NCBI GenBank assembly: GCA_025738555.1
Contig: JAOVFP010000005.1
Location: 4,774,001 to 4,838,000 of the forward strand
Reading direction: 5' to 3'
From: Cyathus striatus
Taxonomy: Eukaryota > Basidiomycota > Agaricomycetes > Agaricales > Nidulariaceae
DNA: 64,000 nucleotides
Position numbers and translations under genes: made by a program. Positions 10,401 through 22,258 of this stretch are shown here, in pieces. The notes below the pieces were generated by a model. That model was not told where the DNA came from, made no database searches, and saw nothing but the letters and a program-made list of their open reading frames with translations. Every line of letters starts with the position of its first letter. The stretch's first letter is position 1.

Positions 10401-13400
10401 TGAAGCAGATCTTTGTGAACGAATATTCACGGTGGTTTGCAAATTATCTCGTTGACCAACGCATTGGCTCAGAACCCAACAATCATCCACTCTATTTGCG
10501 ACTTTTAGATGCATTGGATCACAGACAATTATTCAAGTTAGTCGTTCAAGAGACCTTAATAAAAGCAGCATCAATGCTCAATTCCGAGCGCACAATGCAG
10601 TCAGGTTCGGAACGCAATGTCCTAAAAAACATTGGATCATGGCTTGGTGCGATTACTCTTGCTCGTGATCAACCAATTAAGTACAAGAATATTTCGTTCA
10701 AGGATCTACTCATTGAAGGTTATGATAATGGACGTCTCACAGTAGCCATCCCGTTCGTCTGTAAGACGTTGGAGCCCTGTTCAAAGTCTAAAGTCTTCCG
10801 ACCTCCAAACCCTTGGCTTATGGCAGTTATAAGCTTGCTGGCTGAAATTTACCACTTTGCTGAGCTCAAACTCAACCCCAAGTTTGAAATTGAAAGCCTA
10901 TGTGGCAGCTTGAACATTGATCTCGACGGTGTTCAGCCAACAACTATTTTGCGCAATAGGCCATTAGAATCAGCTACACTTCCCTTGCCAGAATATCCTC
11001 CAGATATTGATTCTTTACCCATTGGTGGCGAATCTATTTCAGCACAAATCAATGACTCTCAAGTTATGGTTCTTGGTCCACAGAGCGGTCCCGATGCTCA
11101 ACGAGCACTTGGTGCTCAGATAGAGGCAATTCTTTCCACCTTACTTCAGCATGTTTCTATCAGCGCTCAGCTCGCACCACTCAATGTGAACCAGGGCTTC
11201 AAACGAGCCGTTCATTTGGCTATTGATCGCGCCGTACGCGAGGTGAAGCATTCAAGCTCATTCTGGTGCTGGATTCGTACTTACATATTTACTAGATTAT
11301 ACTTCCGGTAGTTGAACGCTCCGTTACTATAGCAGGTATTTCAACCCGGGAATTAGTGGCGAAAGACTTTGCTACCGAGCCTCATGAAGAAAAGATTCGG
11401 AAAGCGGGGCATCTTATGGCGCAGAAACTGGCCGGTAGCCTCGCCCTTGTAACTTGCAAAGAGCCGCTGAAGACTAATATTGCCACTCACCTTCGACAGT
11501 ATCTTAATGATCACGGTTTTTCTGAGGTATGTTCATATTGTACATAATATATTCTATGCTAAAATGTGCATTCAGCAAATCGTTCCAGAGCAAGTGGTTG
11601 CTCTTCTTGTTCAGGAAAACATTGAGATTGCTTGTGCAGCTATTGAAAAGGCTGCAATGGAACGTGCGATATCAGATGTTGATGAAGGCTTTGCTGCATC
11701 GTATGATGCTCGGAGACGTCATCGCGAGGTTCTTACTTACTTTTCACTTAACTTCTTCCTTTTTTAAAACTATATTCCTAGCTTCGAAGCAGTCAACCAT
11801 TCTGGGATCCTGCCGCTATTCCATCCAATTTCTCTGCGAGCCTTCCTGATCCTTTAAGAATCAGGCCTAGCGGTATTCAGCCACATCAAACAGCGGTTTA
11901 TGATGACTTTGGTAAGCATGTTTTCACGATCGTTCTTTTGTTAAGCCTATTCTTTCCTTGTAGGTTTGGACACTACGCGAAGAGTGACTACTCGACCAAG
12001 TTCAGCAACATCCGTATTCAATGGATCTCCTTTATATAACCAGTCTCCAACTATAGAGGCGTTATTGCCGAATCCAGGATTCCAGAGCCATCAAGATGCG
12101 ATGGAAAGGTTTTCAGTACGTGATAATACCATTTTCAATTCTTGTATCCTTGACTAAGGCATTCAGGCGCTAACTCGGGAATTGGAAACGATTTTGCATC
12201 AAATACCAGCCCAGTCACTCTCAACAATCCTTCCCAATCATAATTTACACTCACTTAGTCGTCAAATCCTGTACATTGCAACAACAGCTGCCGAACGGGG
12301 TCGCACGCCGTTAATTATGTCCCAAAAGATTGTTCAGCTCCTGTATAAAACACCATCACAACTAGGTCGAGAGGTATATGTTGGATTGCTAGAGCAACTC
12401 TGTCAATCATTTGAAGACGTGGCGAAGGAAGCCATCACATGGTTATTATACGCTGAAGATGAGGTATGTTTACTCTTCTTATTTATAGATATCTGGTGTA
12501 ATAATCCATTTTAGCGCAAGCTGAATGTCGCAGTTACCATAACTCTGCTACGCAGCGGTTTGGTTAATGCAACCCTACAAGATCAGCAACTTGCCAAAGC
12601 TCTGTTTAATGATCCACGCCCAAGTTTACTTAATTTTGCCGCCGGATTGATTAGGGAGTGCTTGTCCAGTGACCCTCCTGTGACCAACCAAAGTCAGTTC
12701 GCTTACTCTATTGAGATACTTGGGCAGCTTGCTCAGGGTGGTAAAGCTAATGAAGAGTAAGTATTTTCTGTTGGAAGCTTGGTCAAGACTGAATGACCTT
12801 TCGCAGAGTCTCACGGTTGTTGGACGAACTTCGCGGCATTCGACGGCCTACAGTACCAAGTACATCAGATGCTTTGGTGGTGCGACAAGCCCCAGTTAAA
12901 CCAGAGACAGAACAATTACGAGAAAAACTATTTGTCTGGTTCCAGCAATGGGTAGGCATCTTCCAGCGATCCAATTCACCGGAGAAGAGCTTCGTTCCTT
13001 TCATTACGCAACTTACGAAGCAAGGCATTCTCAAAGTGGAGGATGTATCTTCTTTCTTCTTTAGAGTATGCGCTGAATCTAGCGTTCAAAGTTACATGAA
13101 GTGCATCTCTGCTGGAGATTTTGACAATGCATTCCAAGCGCTCGATGCCATGTCTCGTTTGATTGTTTACATTATCAAGTATCATGGGGATGCATCTGGC
13201 GTTAACAATGACCAGGCCAAAGTCCACTACTTGACGAAGATTTTGTCTATATTTGTGCTCGTACTGGCCAATTTGCACGAAGAACAAGGACCTGCATTCC
13301 AACAAAAGCCTTTCTTCAGATTCTTCTCTAGCTTGGTTAATGATTTGCATGCCATCGAGAATCACCTTGGATCGGTATATTTCCAGTTACTGATAGCTAT

Positions 13401-14639
13401 CAGGTATGCCAGATTTTTGTTACAAGGATGTAGTATTGAACACACTCTGCAGTGATACCTACAGCTCTTTACAGCCGACATATTTCCCGGGATTCGCATT
13501 CTCATGGATGTGCCTTATTTCTCACCGTGTATTTATGCCAAAACTTCTCTTATCCGAAAATCGTGAGGTGGGTACATGAACAGTAGAGTGCTTTCTCGAT
13601 TTAATAGTGAACCTTAGGGATGGTCGGCTTTTCACAAGCTGCTCTTGTCGCTCTTTAAATTCCTTGCCCCCTTCCTAAAGGACGCTGACCTACAGTTTGC
13701 TGCTCGAGACCTGTATCATGGATCTTTGCGCTTACTTCTGGTGCTTCTCCACGACTTTCCGGAGTTCTTAAGTGAATATTACTTCACTTTGTGCGACGCT
13801 ATACCGCCTCGGTGCATCCAATTGCGAAACATCATTCTCAGCGCTTTCCCTCCGGCAGTGATTCTCCCTGACCCCCATCTCCGCAATGTTAAGTTTGATG
13901 CCATTCCAGAAATGGGACCAATTCCACCGATCTTGTCAGACTTCACCTCGGGCCTCAAAAATGGAGACTTGAGGAACTACCTTGATCAATATCTTCTAGG
14001 TCGAGGCACGCCGTCTTTCCTGAGCTCTCTTAGAGATCGTTTGAGGTTTGTTCCTACTGAAGGTTCCAACAACGAATCGTACAATCTGTCCTTGATCAAC
14101 TCTCTGGTCATGTACATTGGTGTTTCATCAGTTGCACAGGCCAAAGCTAGAAGTGGGTCGTCGCTCTTTATCGCTAGTGATCCTGGAGTCGTTGCCCTCC
14201 AGTATCTTGCAATTAATCTCGACGTAGAAGGTAATAAAATATCACTTTGCAATATTACCTGTATGCTAACTAATACGATAGGGCAACACCACATCTTGAG
14301 CTCGATCGTCCTTCATTTGCGTTACCCAAATGCCCATACTCATTGGTTCAGTTCGCTGTTGTTGCATTTGTTTGTCGAGGTGAAGGATGATCATTTCCGA
14401 GAGATCATGACCAAAGTGCTCTTGGAACGGTTTATTGTGCATCGTCCTCATCCCTGGGGGGCTTTGGTTACCTTCATAGAGCTTCTTCGAAACCCAAAAT
14501 ATGACTTCTGGAGCAAGGAATTTGTACGGGTTGCACCGGAAGTTACCATGCTGCTCGAAAGTGTAAGTGCGACGTATTTATTAAAATGACCACATTTTAA
14601 TCAGTACCGCAGGTGGCAAGATCGATATTCCAACAGTAG
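7445..14639 (+). CDS. NOT1: CCR4-NOT complex scaffold subunit Not1 (CNOT1)
   Basis: Not1 is the large scaffold of the CCR4-NOT deadenylase complex in cytoplasm and nucleus; it holds Caf1/Ccr4, Caf40 and Not2/3/5. The reconstructed protein is about 2,000 residues. From ATG 7445 the N-terminus reads MDNSPTTNIHTIVKAQIVFL; HEAT-like repeats follow. The tristetraprolin-binding-type region lies near 9600-10130, the MIF4G-like Caf1-binding domain near 10360-10960 (SKLADMKQIFVNEYSRWFAN), the DUF3819 Caf40-binding region near 11190-11720 (GFKRAVHLAIDRAVREIILP), and the Not1 C-terminal superfamily domain 12540-14639, ending LLESVARSIFQQ. Many short introns are needed. Oddity: at 7817-7819 the frame of RLARDPVLADRFRDG does not continue into GEGETFRNFDL without removing one base; see findings. 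Identity is certain; the exact N-terminal structure is not. Confidence 0.95.
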
Positions 14640-14820
14640 ACTTGTAGTTATAATCCCTGTTATCTTTGTCTCTCGTACATATCTTTCTTCTATCTGGGTT
14701 TTCCATACTGCATACTGTATTGTAACAACATTTTCTCGTTTTAGTATTGACATGTACGACTGGATATTTTCACTCTGCCGATACCAATGAGTGGCTGGAG
14801 TCACAGGTCATTCTGAGCTC
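14640..14820. other. short convergent intergenic region
   Basis: 181 bp separate the stop codons of Not1 (plus) and the secreted hydrolase (minus). Both 3' UTRs must fit here and probably overlap. Nothing else seen. Confidence 0.5.
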
Positions 14821-17800
14821 TCAGTAATACCATGACATCTGTTCATTCCAGTTCCAGGAAGGTCCCCATACTCTTATGAAGTATTGTATATGTAAATGAA
14901 AAGAACTAACAATTAGAGTTTTGACTTAACTCACCCTGCTCCATGTACCCCAGCAGCACCGACTACGTCAACTGAGCGATGTATCATAATCCAGCTAGGA
15001 ACTGCCACGCCAGTGCGTATGGGAAATAGTCTAGCTGCTCTTTCGAGACTTTCGAGATCTTCATATAGGCAAAACAAAATGACTGATTGTTTTTCCAACG
15101 GGTTAGGATGCAAGAACATGATCGCTGAAGCAGATAGTTATTAATTTCCACTAACAGTGCACATGTTCGAACTAACCTTGTTCATCTTCTCCTGTGGGAA
15201 TCCCGTTGATATAGATTTGCCCATCGCTCAGTTCGATTGGCGTCATTTTACTGCGCAAAATATGTGAAACAAAATGCGAGGAATGTGGTCCTATAAACAC
15301 TACATTTCCGCCAATCCACTTTCTCTCTGAAAGAAGTTCCATTCCTCTTATTTGATCAACTATTTCGACGTCCAAGCGATGATATAAATGAAGGTCATGA
15401 GCAATACGAGTAGCTACAGACAGTTCTGCAGCTGTTTCATAATCAGGTATAATAAGGATGAGGGAAGCAGGACTAGACAGTATCGCTTGCATTCTGGATG
15501 GCGACTGGGGAGATGTAGATGCGGAGATCTGCAAGGATTCGCGTCAATGTAGCAGGAACAACAAAATATGTTTCAAGTCATACCCTCCATGACCGGGCTG
15601 CATATCTTTCGAACACCGCATATGGATTCTGGAAGGAAATGACAGAGTTGTCGATTTGAATGGTGTTAAATTTATCTCCAGATTTGTAGTAATCGAAATC
15701 CACTGAGAATCGATCAATATTAACGGACCGCACTATTAGTATCTTTCCTGGACTATGATCTACTGTAAGTCGACCAATTCTTGAAAAAAAAAAATCCAGA
15801 GATCCAGAGAATGTAAGTAATGAAACACTGTAACGCTCGGGATAATTGCTCACCTTCCAGGAATACTCAAATGTTCAATCCTCCAGCCATTTAGCGAACC
15901 ACTTGCGTGGGGTTCGGACGTTGTAACAGTAAATTTATTTGGCTGGGTATTCTCGTGAAGAGCCAGAGAATTCAAAATGTTCAAAAAATTGACAACTTCT
16001 TCGTTATCTAAAACTGTTGGGTACCAATGTCCTTGACCATGGTCCTCACGAAACTTGTGGAGCGTACTCGCACTATTAGATCGGATCGACCACTGTTCGA
16101 TCAGACTAAGTGCTTCTCGTGAGTGCCAAGTAGGAACGTTTTCGTCATTACCCCTAAAGATATGTATCAGAGAATATCAGGGGGCTTTCACAACGGGTGC
16201 CTACCCATGAATTGCTAGAATGGGAATATTTGCAAGGTTTGACAAGTGGATATCATTATCATCTGGCGTTAGGGAAGATTCCAAAATCGAGCGAAGCCCC
16301 GGGTCAACGAAATGGGCGGACCTATGAACATAAGAATAGATACTATGTATTGAAGATCAACTTTACCGCGACATTGTTAGAGGGACATATGCCTGCGATT
16401 TAATGTACGCAGAGGCAGCAACCACTGGTTTAAAGGAACACAAGTATTGGTGAATATTGATGTTTAAGCACACATTATGTCAACAAACCACCAAGAACTC
16501 TGTCCGGGAATCTTGATGCCAGGTACCATGCACCTTGTCCGCCATTTGAGTGGCCCATGACGATAAGCGGCGACTCTGGAGATATAACTGCACCATTCCA
16601 AGTCTTTGATTTCGACAGTATATCAGCTAGTGCAGCTATCGAGCTCCAGACATCGAGTGCACTGGGACCGTGCCAGTCAAGTCCCTAATATTGAATGATA
16701 AGACAGAGGCCACATCTGAGAAGCATATGTACCCAGGACGTTCTACCAGAAGGAATAGCAATCCAATTGTTTTGGGCCCTTGGGAGGGATCGGCTCCAGA
16801 ATTCATGGCTGATAATATCCACTCCCGCACCATCTATAAGACAGAATCGTTAAGGCAATATCGGAAATGGGATAAAACTCTCCTTACGAAGTGCCACTAT
16901 TACAGGATATGTTTTATTGTTGTCAATAATGATAGGAGGGATAGCTAGAAAAACGGACGGCATGTATGTTGCATAGAAGAACGAGGCCTTTAGAATATTT
17001 GGCCCAGTTGCCAAGTTCCATGACTTATGGCTGACAACGAAAGACACAGGTATCGTCATCGAACGCATTTCTGAAGTTAATTCAATAGAAATGTTAATCT
17101 CAGTTGATTTCATCGGACGATCCTGGACGATAGAGAGAGGCACCACGCGCAACTGTGAAGGAGCAAGTCGAACTTTACGCTTGAGTTGTACTTTCAAACC
17201 CTGAATGTGCGTCAATGAAGAAAATGCCATATTATGATAATCGAACATACTTCTGTGTGTGGACTCTCTAGATATACTTCACTCACTGTCCACCATCCGG
17301 AGATACTTCTGAGCCCAATTCCGAGGGCTTCACCAAAGGCATACCCTGCCAAGAAATCTGGTATCACATCTTGTGTTGATTCATGGACAACAGTATCCTG
17401 TTTCTCTTGCAGCTGCACCTGTACTCCGATAACCTGAACTGGAACTTCGGAGTCTTGAACGTGAGGGTCGCCAAAAAGTCGGATCTGGTGATCAAAATTT
17501 AGAGTCTAACTTATGGTTATAGTATTAATAACAAACCTCATAGTCACCACTAACAAAAAATTGATATTCAGTGGGTGAGGTCGTGGAGGGTGGAGTAGGA
17601 AGATCAACTGTACGGGGTAATGCTCGCTCCATGTCGTATATATTACCTGCGTGCCATTCTGGGGCAAAAGAAATGTTGTCGTGGGGTATTACTGCAAAAT
17701 ATGAGCCTTGTTTAATATTAACTCTGAGTTGTGGGTGCATTTTGTAGGCGCCATTATGAAGTTCAGGTGGATGGATAGTTAAAATAGTTCGCAACACAGC

Positions 17801-18380
17801 ATGGTGCTGTAATGCAGCCCAGCCTTCTGTTTCTCGCAGTGTCTTCCAGCTAAACAGTACGAGATTAGTTACTGTAACTGGTATAACGAGAGCATCTAAA
17901 TAATATGGGCACCGTATATGAGGAAATGATATCTTCAATTCTTCACCATCCGAGTGAGCCACATGCCAACCAACGCGGCCACCATCGGCATAAGATGAAG
18001 GCCAGGTCTTAGTGAGGTTTATTGTTTCAGACACTTCAATGTCCATATTCACTGTACATCAGCCAAATATTCGCGGTGAAATGAAATCGGCTGATACCCA
18101 CAGTTTAGAGGAAATGCCGGGGATAGAAAGTGCTGTTCCCTGGCATGTATTGGAAACGGGCCAAGAACCTTTATTTAATAAAGATTAATCAAAGCTAGTG
18201 GAATTCTACAGTGCTTACATCCCACTGAGACGACGTAGACAGTTTCCAGCCATGGCTATCAAATCGAGAGTCTTCAGCAAAGTTGTCGGACGGCGTGAAT
18301 GGAGCCTGGGTCGAAGATACCATGGTAACGTTATTTAAGCAGGAAAGCCAGACTATGAAGATTGGGGTGAAGCAAAGCAT
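14821..18380 (-). CDS. large secreted alpha/beta-hydrolase (peptidase S9-like)
   Basis: A protein of roughly 900-950 residues entering the secretory pathway: the N-terminus from ATG 18380 is a hydrophobic signal (MLCFTPIFIVWLSCLN). A beta-rich N-terminal half leads to an alpha/beta-hydrolase domain with the nucleophile elbow GHSNGGQGAWYLA (about 16515-16565). The likely catalytic Asp is in GNDENVPTWHSREALSL (about 16095-16155) and the likely His in EDHGQGHWYPTV (about 16010-16060). This order and spacing are those of prolyl-oligopeptidase/esterase-type hydrolases. The C-terminal domain ends WGPSWNWNEQMSWYY at a TGA (14821-14823). Many introns interrupt it. Such big secreted hydrolases occur widely in fungi, but the substrate is unknown to me. 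A second in-frame ATG after the signal core (VTMVSS) is a less likely start. Not every junction was verified. Confidence 0.8.
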
Positions 18381-18618
18381 CAGTTACTAATGCGAACACC
18401 AGGAATCAATAGTGATATAAATCAAGCGTGCACTCTCATGTGCACATGCAAGTGCATGTCAACCATAATTCAATCAGAAGGGAGGCGGGCCGGAGTATTG
18501 CTTAATACTGAAGTGTTTGTACTTATAGGTCATTGTCTTGTAATATAAACAAAACGGAAAGTGAAGGTTCGACCAAATAAACTTGTCTTTACTTCAGTTT
18601 CATTTCAATAACAAGACC
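18381..18618. promoter_or_regulatory. divergent promoter, hydrolase / TMA7
   Basis: 238 bp between opposite starts. It contains a 12-bp palindrome CATGTGCACATG (18437-18448) followed at once by AAGTGCATG, a short inverted repeat AGTATT-GCTT-AATACT near 18495, and TACTTAT at 18530-18536, 83-89 bp before the TMA7 ATG. Confidence 0.45.
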
Positions 18619-19028
18619 ATGTCTAGCAGGCAAGGAGGAAAGTTGAAGCCTTTGAAGGTATGGACACCAATAACATCTGGGAACTGAAGACTAAGGACGA
18701 CTGTATTGCTAGGCCCCAAAAAAAGATAAGAAGGAGGAGACAGATGATGAGATTGCCTTCAAGGAAGAAGAAGAAGGCAGAGGCTGAAGCGCTTAAGGCT
18801 GCGAGAGAAAAAGGTATGTGGGTGAAGACGCTGGGGTGGACATGGATACTCATTAATGTATTCAGCATTGAAAGGTGTGTACGATTACGTGGTGGTTTGG
18901 GCGTGTCTGACGGTGGTGAGCAGGGGGGCCAATGGGTGGTACGGGAGGAATCAAGAAGTATGTATGTTTGTGGCTGAAGCTGAAGGTAGAATTGCTGACT
19001 TGTGATGGACAGGTCTGGAAAGAAATAG
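18619..19028 (+). CDS. TMA7: TMA7 translation machinery-associated protein, one-base frame break
   Basis: TMA7 is a tiny, very conserved ribosome-associated protein of about 64 residues. Exon 1 gives MSSRQGGKLKPLK, then the intron from 18658. Exon 2 opens APKKDKKEETDDEIAFKE and, one base out of frame, continues KKKAEAEALKAAREK. Later exons give ALKGGPMGGTGG and IKKSGKK with a TAG at 19026-19028. Both halves match the family, so the break at about 18761-18776 (in AAGGAAGAAGAAGAAGG) is one extra base. No GT or other plausible donor lies between 18715 and 18810, so splicing cannot repair it. Taken literally the reading frame stops at a TGA after EEEEGRG. An assembly indel is the simplest explanation. 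Family identity is secure. Confidence 0.85.
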
Positions 19029-19256
19029 AGGGTGGAATAGGGAATGCTAATGAGGGGATAATGAATTATAGTAGAAATATATTGGAAAATTCAGATTGGA
19101 ATGTTGGAATAGTTATGATAGCTGCGTGGTTGATTTGTAAATGTTTATGCGTGCATCGACCCAACATGCACATGCACGAATTCGCGACTCACACGTCCTC
19201 ACTCAATCAACCCGACTAAACAATTTCTGTCTCCCTTTGCTCTGTCTTCATTCCTC
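19029..19256. promoter_or_regulatory. TMA7 3' region / striatin promoter
   Basis: 228 bp between two plus-strand genes. It contains ACATGCACATGCACG at 19164-19178, resembling the CATGTGCACATGCA of the TMA7 promoter. The similarity may reflect a shared factor; no proof. Confidence 0.35.
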
Positions 19257-22008
19257 ATGTTGGGCTCACTCCAGGCGCTGCAGCACAACCCCCAGCAGCA
19301 GCAACAGCAACAACAACAACAGCAACAGCAACAACAGCAGCAAGTCCAGCAGCAGAACTCAATACCCCCTCCGCCTCCCCAGAATGGCCAGGACTTCACC
19401 CTCTCCAGCGTCCTTCACTTTCTCCAGACCGAGTGGAGACGCTATGAACGTGACCGGAACGAATGGGAGATCGAGCGTGCCGAAATGCGGGTATGTCCAA
19501 CTTCCTCCTTCCCCCTCACTGCACCTCTCATCCTCTTCATTAGGCGCGAATAGCTCTGCTTGAGGGAGAACGTCGCTCTTTCGAAAACGTCAAGTTGGAC
19601 TTGATGCGAAGAATTAAAATGCTCGAGTTTGCCTTGCGCATGGAGCGGTCAGTTGCCCTCTCCGTGTCACTGCATTTCCTCATGGATGCCTTTCAGCTCT
19701 AAGCAACTCAATCCGACTGCTTCTCATAACAATCCCCCCTTCAAAGCTGGCCTCTATACAAGCAAATCCAGCGCTCTCATCTCAGAAAGATGATGCCCAC
19801 AGTCACAAAGAGGAGAGTGGCGGAAGTTCTCCTCGAAGTGAAGGTATGCTTATTGCTTTTTTTTTTTTGGATCGCAGCTGGCACCCTAAGAGATTTGCGT
19901 TAGACTCCCCTCTTCCGGATAACCGTGCACCGAACGGTGCTCCTTCAATTGGGCGACCCAGTTCATGGGGTACCGGAAACTGGGCAAATGGTCCTTCAGG
20001 TGGAGGCGGTGGCCTTGGAAAACCACCACCAGGCAGAGATCCAAAAAGCAGAGCTCGTAGCCGCGATTATCTCAAGCAGTCCGTTGTTTCAGTTTGGTCT
20101 TTCATCCACCATGCTCAACCCCACCTGCTTTCGTAGATGCCTCCAAGAAATCTCTTATCTTACTTCTCCTCAAGCCATGAATCCGTTACCAAATAGGCCC
20201 CTTCTAAATAATCCTTCCATACCCCTCTCTTTGCCTAATGTTCCTGCTTTTGACCAGATGGCTTTCAATGGCCGGCCTCGCAAAGTCATGCCTGAGGCCG
20301 GAAAGGAATTCCCTCTTCTTAATGGCATTTCTAACATCTCGGGGCCTTCTTCTGCTCCCGTTAATTCCTCCCAAGTCCCTTTGCTGGAACGAGCCAATCC
20401 TTTGAACTCGGGATTGACACAGCAACCTTCAATGAACCAGCTGTCGCAGCAAAATGCTCCTCAAACACAGCAGCAGCCATCCATTAATGACAAAGACCGG
20501 GAACTCGAGCCTGACAGCCGTCAGATAACTGCTATTTTTCGTCCTGATGATGCCGGGGAGTGGAAGGAAAAACTGAGACTTTCTCATGAAGCTTCTGAAC
20601 AAAGTAGAATTGCGAGGGAAAGTCAGTTAGCTGCTCAGCCTGGAGCCGCTGCTTGGGACAGACGGAGAGATGATGATGATGATGGAAAGGAGGAGGAAGC
20701 AGAGGCTGAGGACGAAGAATCTGGTCTTGTCAGTGAGAGTGAAGGCGGAAAGGTCTGGAAAGCTAAAAGGACGCTCCGAAAGTCAGTCTTCTCGTTTGTT
20801 GCTACCTCTGACTTGAGACTTATCATAACGTAGTCATTTGGATGCTGTTCGCGCTCTAGCGTTCCATCCCAACGAACTTTGTTTGGCGACAGGCGGTGAC
20901 GATTGCACTGTAAAGATATGGCGCATGGATGTGGCAGCTTTAGCGTCTTCTGCGTAAGTTTTATCTATATAATGCAGAGTAGTATATTCACTATGTCACA
21001 GATCACGACCAACTACCGAAGTAGAGCCCCAGCTAACCCTCAGGGGTCACTCGGCTGCCATTACGCGGTTAATCCATTCTCCTTCGAAACAACTTCTTTA
21101 CTCCGCTTCTCTCGACTCGTCCATTCGTGTTTGGGCGTTACCCAATCCATCACATACTACTTACGCCCCATATGACGAAACCCGCTCCCGTGGAGAATTG
21201 ATAGGTCATACAGACGCTGTTTGGGATTTAGCCCTTGTACGAGACGAGAGTACCCTCATAAGCTGCGGAGCAGAAGGCTCAGTGAAAGTCTGGGATGTTA
21301 GCAGTCCTTCTGGAGGTGGATCGTTGAAACTTACATGGGGATGGTCAGGTCTGGAGAACACGGATGACTTGCATGAAGATATCAATGCTCCGGGAGCAAC
21401 AGCTGTGGAGGCTCTGAAAGCCGATCTCAAAAAAGTCGCTGTTGCGTATCAGAATGCTGTGGTCAAAATCTTTGATATTGAGACCGGAAAGGAGATTTCG
21501 CGTCTTCAGAGTGATATGAGTTACGGTATGCTGTACTAAGCGTTATAAATGGAAGTTACTAATAATAATTCTTTTTTTTGTTAGATGGCACAACTGCCAC
21601 CCAAATCAGTCGCATTGTGTCTCATCCTACAATGTCAATTCTTGTAACGGCTCACGAAGACAAGTTTATAAGAATATTTGATATTAACACCGGTAAGCGG
21701 CAAACCTCAGAGACAAACCACGTATTAACTTATTTTTTAAAGGCCAATGCACCCACTCAATGCTTGCACATCTTGATGGCGTTACATCGCTTTCGATTGA
21801 TGCTGCCGGTTTTTCGTTAGTTTCTGGCAGTCATGATTGTTCTGTTCGATTCTGGGATCTTCTTGGTTCCCGTGCATGTACACAAGAGATTACGACACAC
21901 CGGGAAAAGGCTACTGAAGGTGTCTTGGATGTGGAATTTCATCCTACATTACCTTTCATGGCGAGCGCGGGTGCGGATGGAGTTGTAAAGCTATACGCCT
22001 CATCATAG
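19257..22008 (+). CDS. striatin-family WD40 protein (STRIPAK regulatory subunit)
   Basis: Striatins are the B''' regulatory subunits of PP2A and the scaffold of the STRIPAK complex; fungal members (Sordaria PRO11) control hyphal fusion and fruiting. The protein starts [12 protein letters not shown] with a 17-residue polyglutamine run, then the striatin core [20 protein letters not shown] and a coiled coil ([36 protein letters not shown]). The [20 protein letters not shown] motif at about 20017-20076 is a striatin hallmark. At least six WD40 repeats fill the C-terminal half (for example [39 protein letters not shown]). It ends KLYASS. Length is about 730 residues. Oddity: the frame of [11 protein letters not shown] only meets [15 protein letters not shown] if one C is removed from the C6 run at 19734-19739; as written, a TGA follows after ISER. 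Confidence 0.9.
19293..19355 (+). repeat. polyglutamine CAG/CAA repeat
   Basis: Seventeen CAG/CAA codons (19293-19343), then Val and three more Gln. The mix of CAG and CAA makes it imperfect, so it should be fairly stable. It is in the disordered N-terminus of the striatin-like protein. Confidence 0.95.
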
Positions 22009-22258
22009 TATGCTATCCGACATTCATAGTTCAATAGACTTTTCGTATGCTATTCAGGGAACGGGAACGGGATTGCAGTAGCAACATCTTGTTCTTATCT
22101 CTATTTGCTTCTACATACCTGTTTATTATTACAGTTACGGTCTTTATGACTCGATCATCCATTTAACCATTGCTTAATTTATGTAATTCCTTGCATTTGG
22201 AACAGAAACACTCTTGAAAGGTACAACTTAAAAGTACAAAGACATTACTAAACTAAAG
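22009..22258. other. convergent intergenic region
   Basis: 250 bp between the striatin stop and the phosphodiesterase stop on the other strand. AT-rich 3' UTR-like sequence; no feature seen. Confidence 0.5.

Noticed and set aside
18660..18977. 105-residue frame overlapping TMA7
   Set aside because: It begins inside the first intron and reads through later introns; only its middle part matches TMA7.
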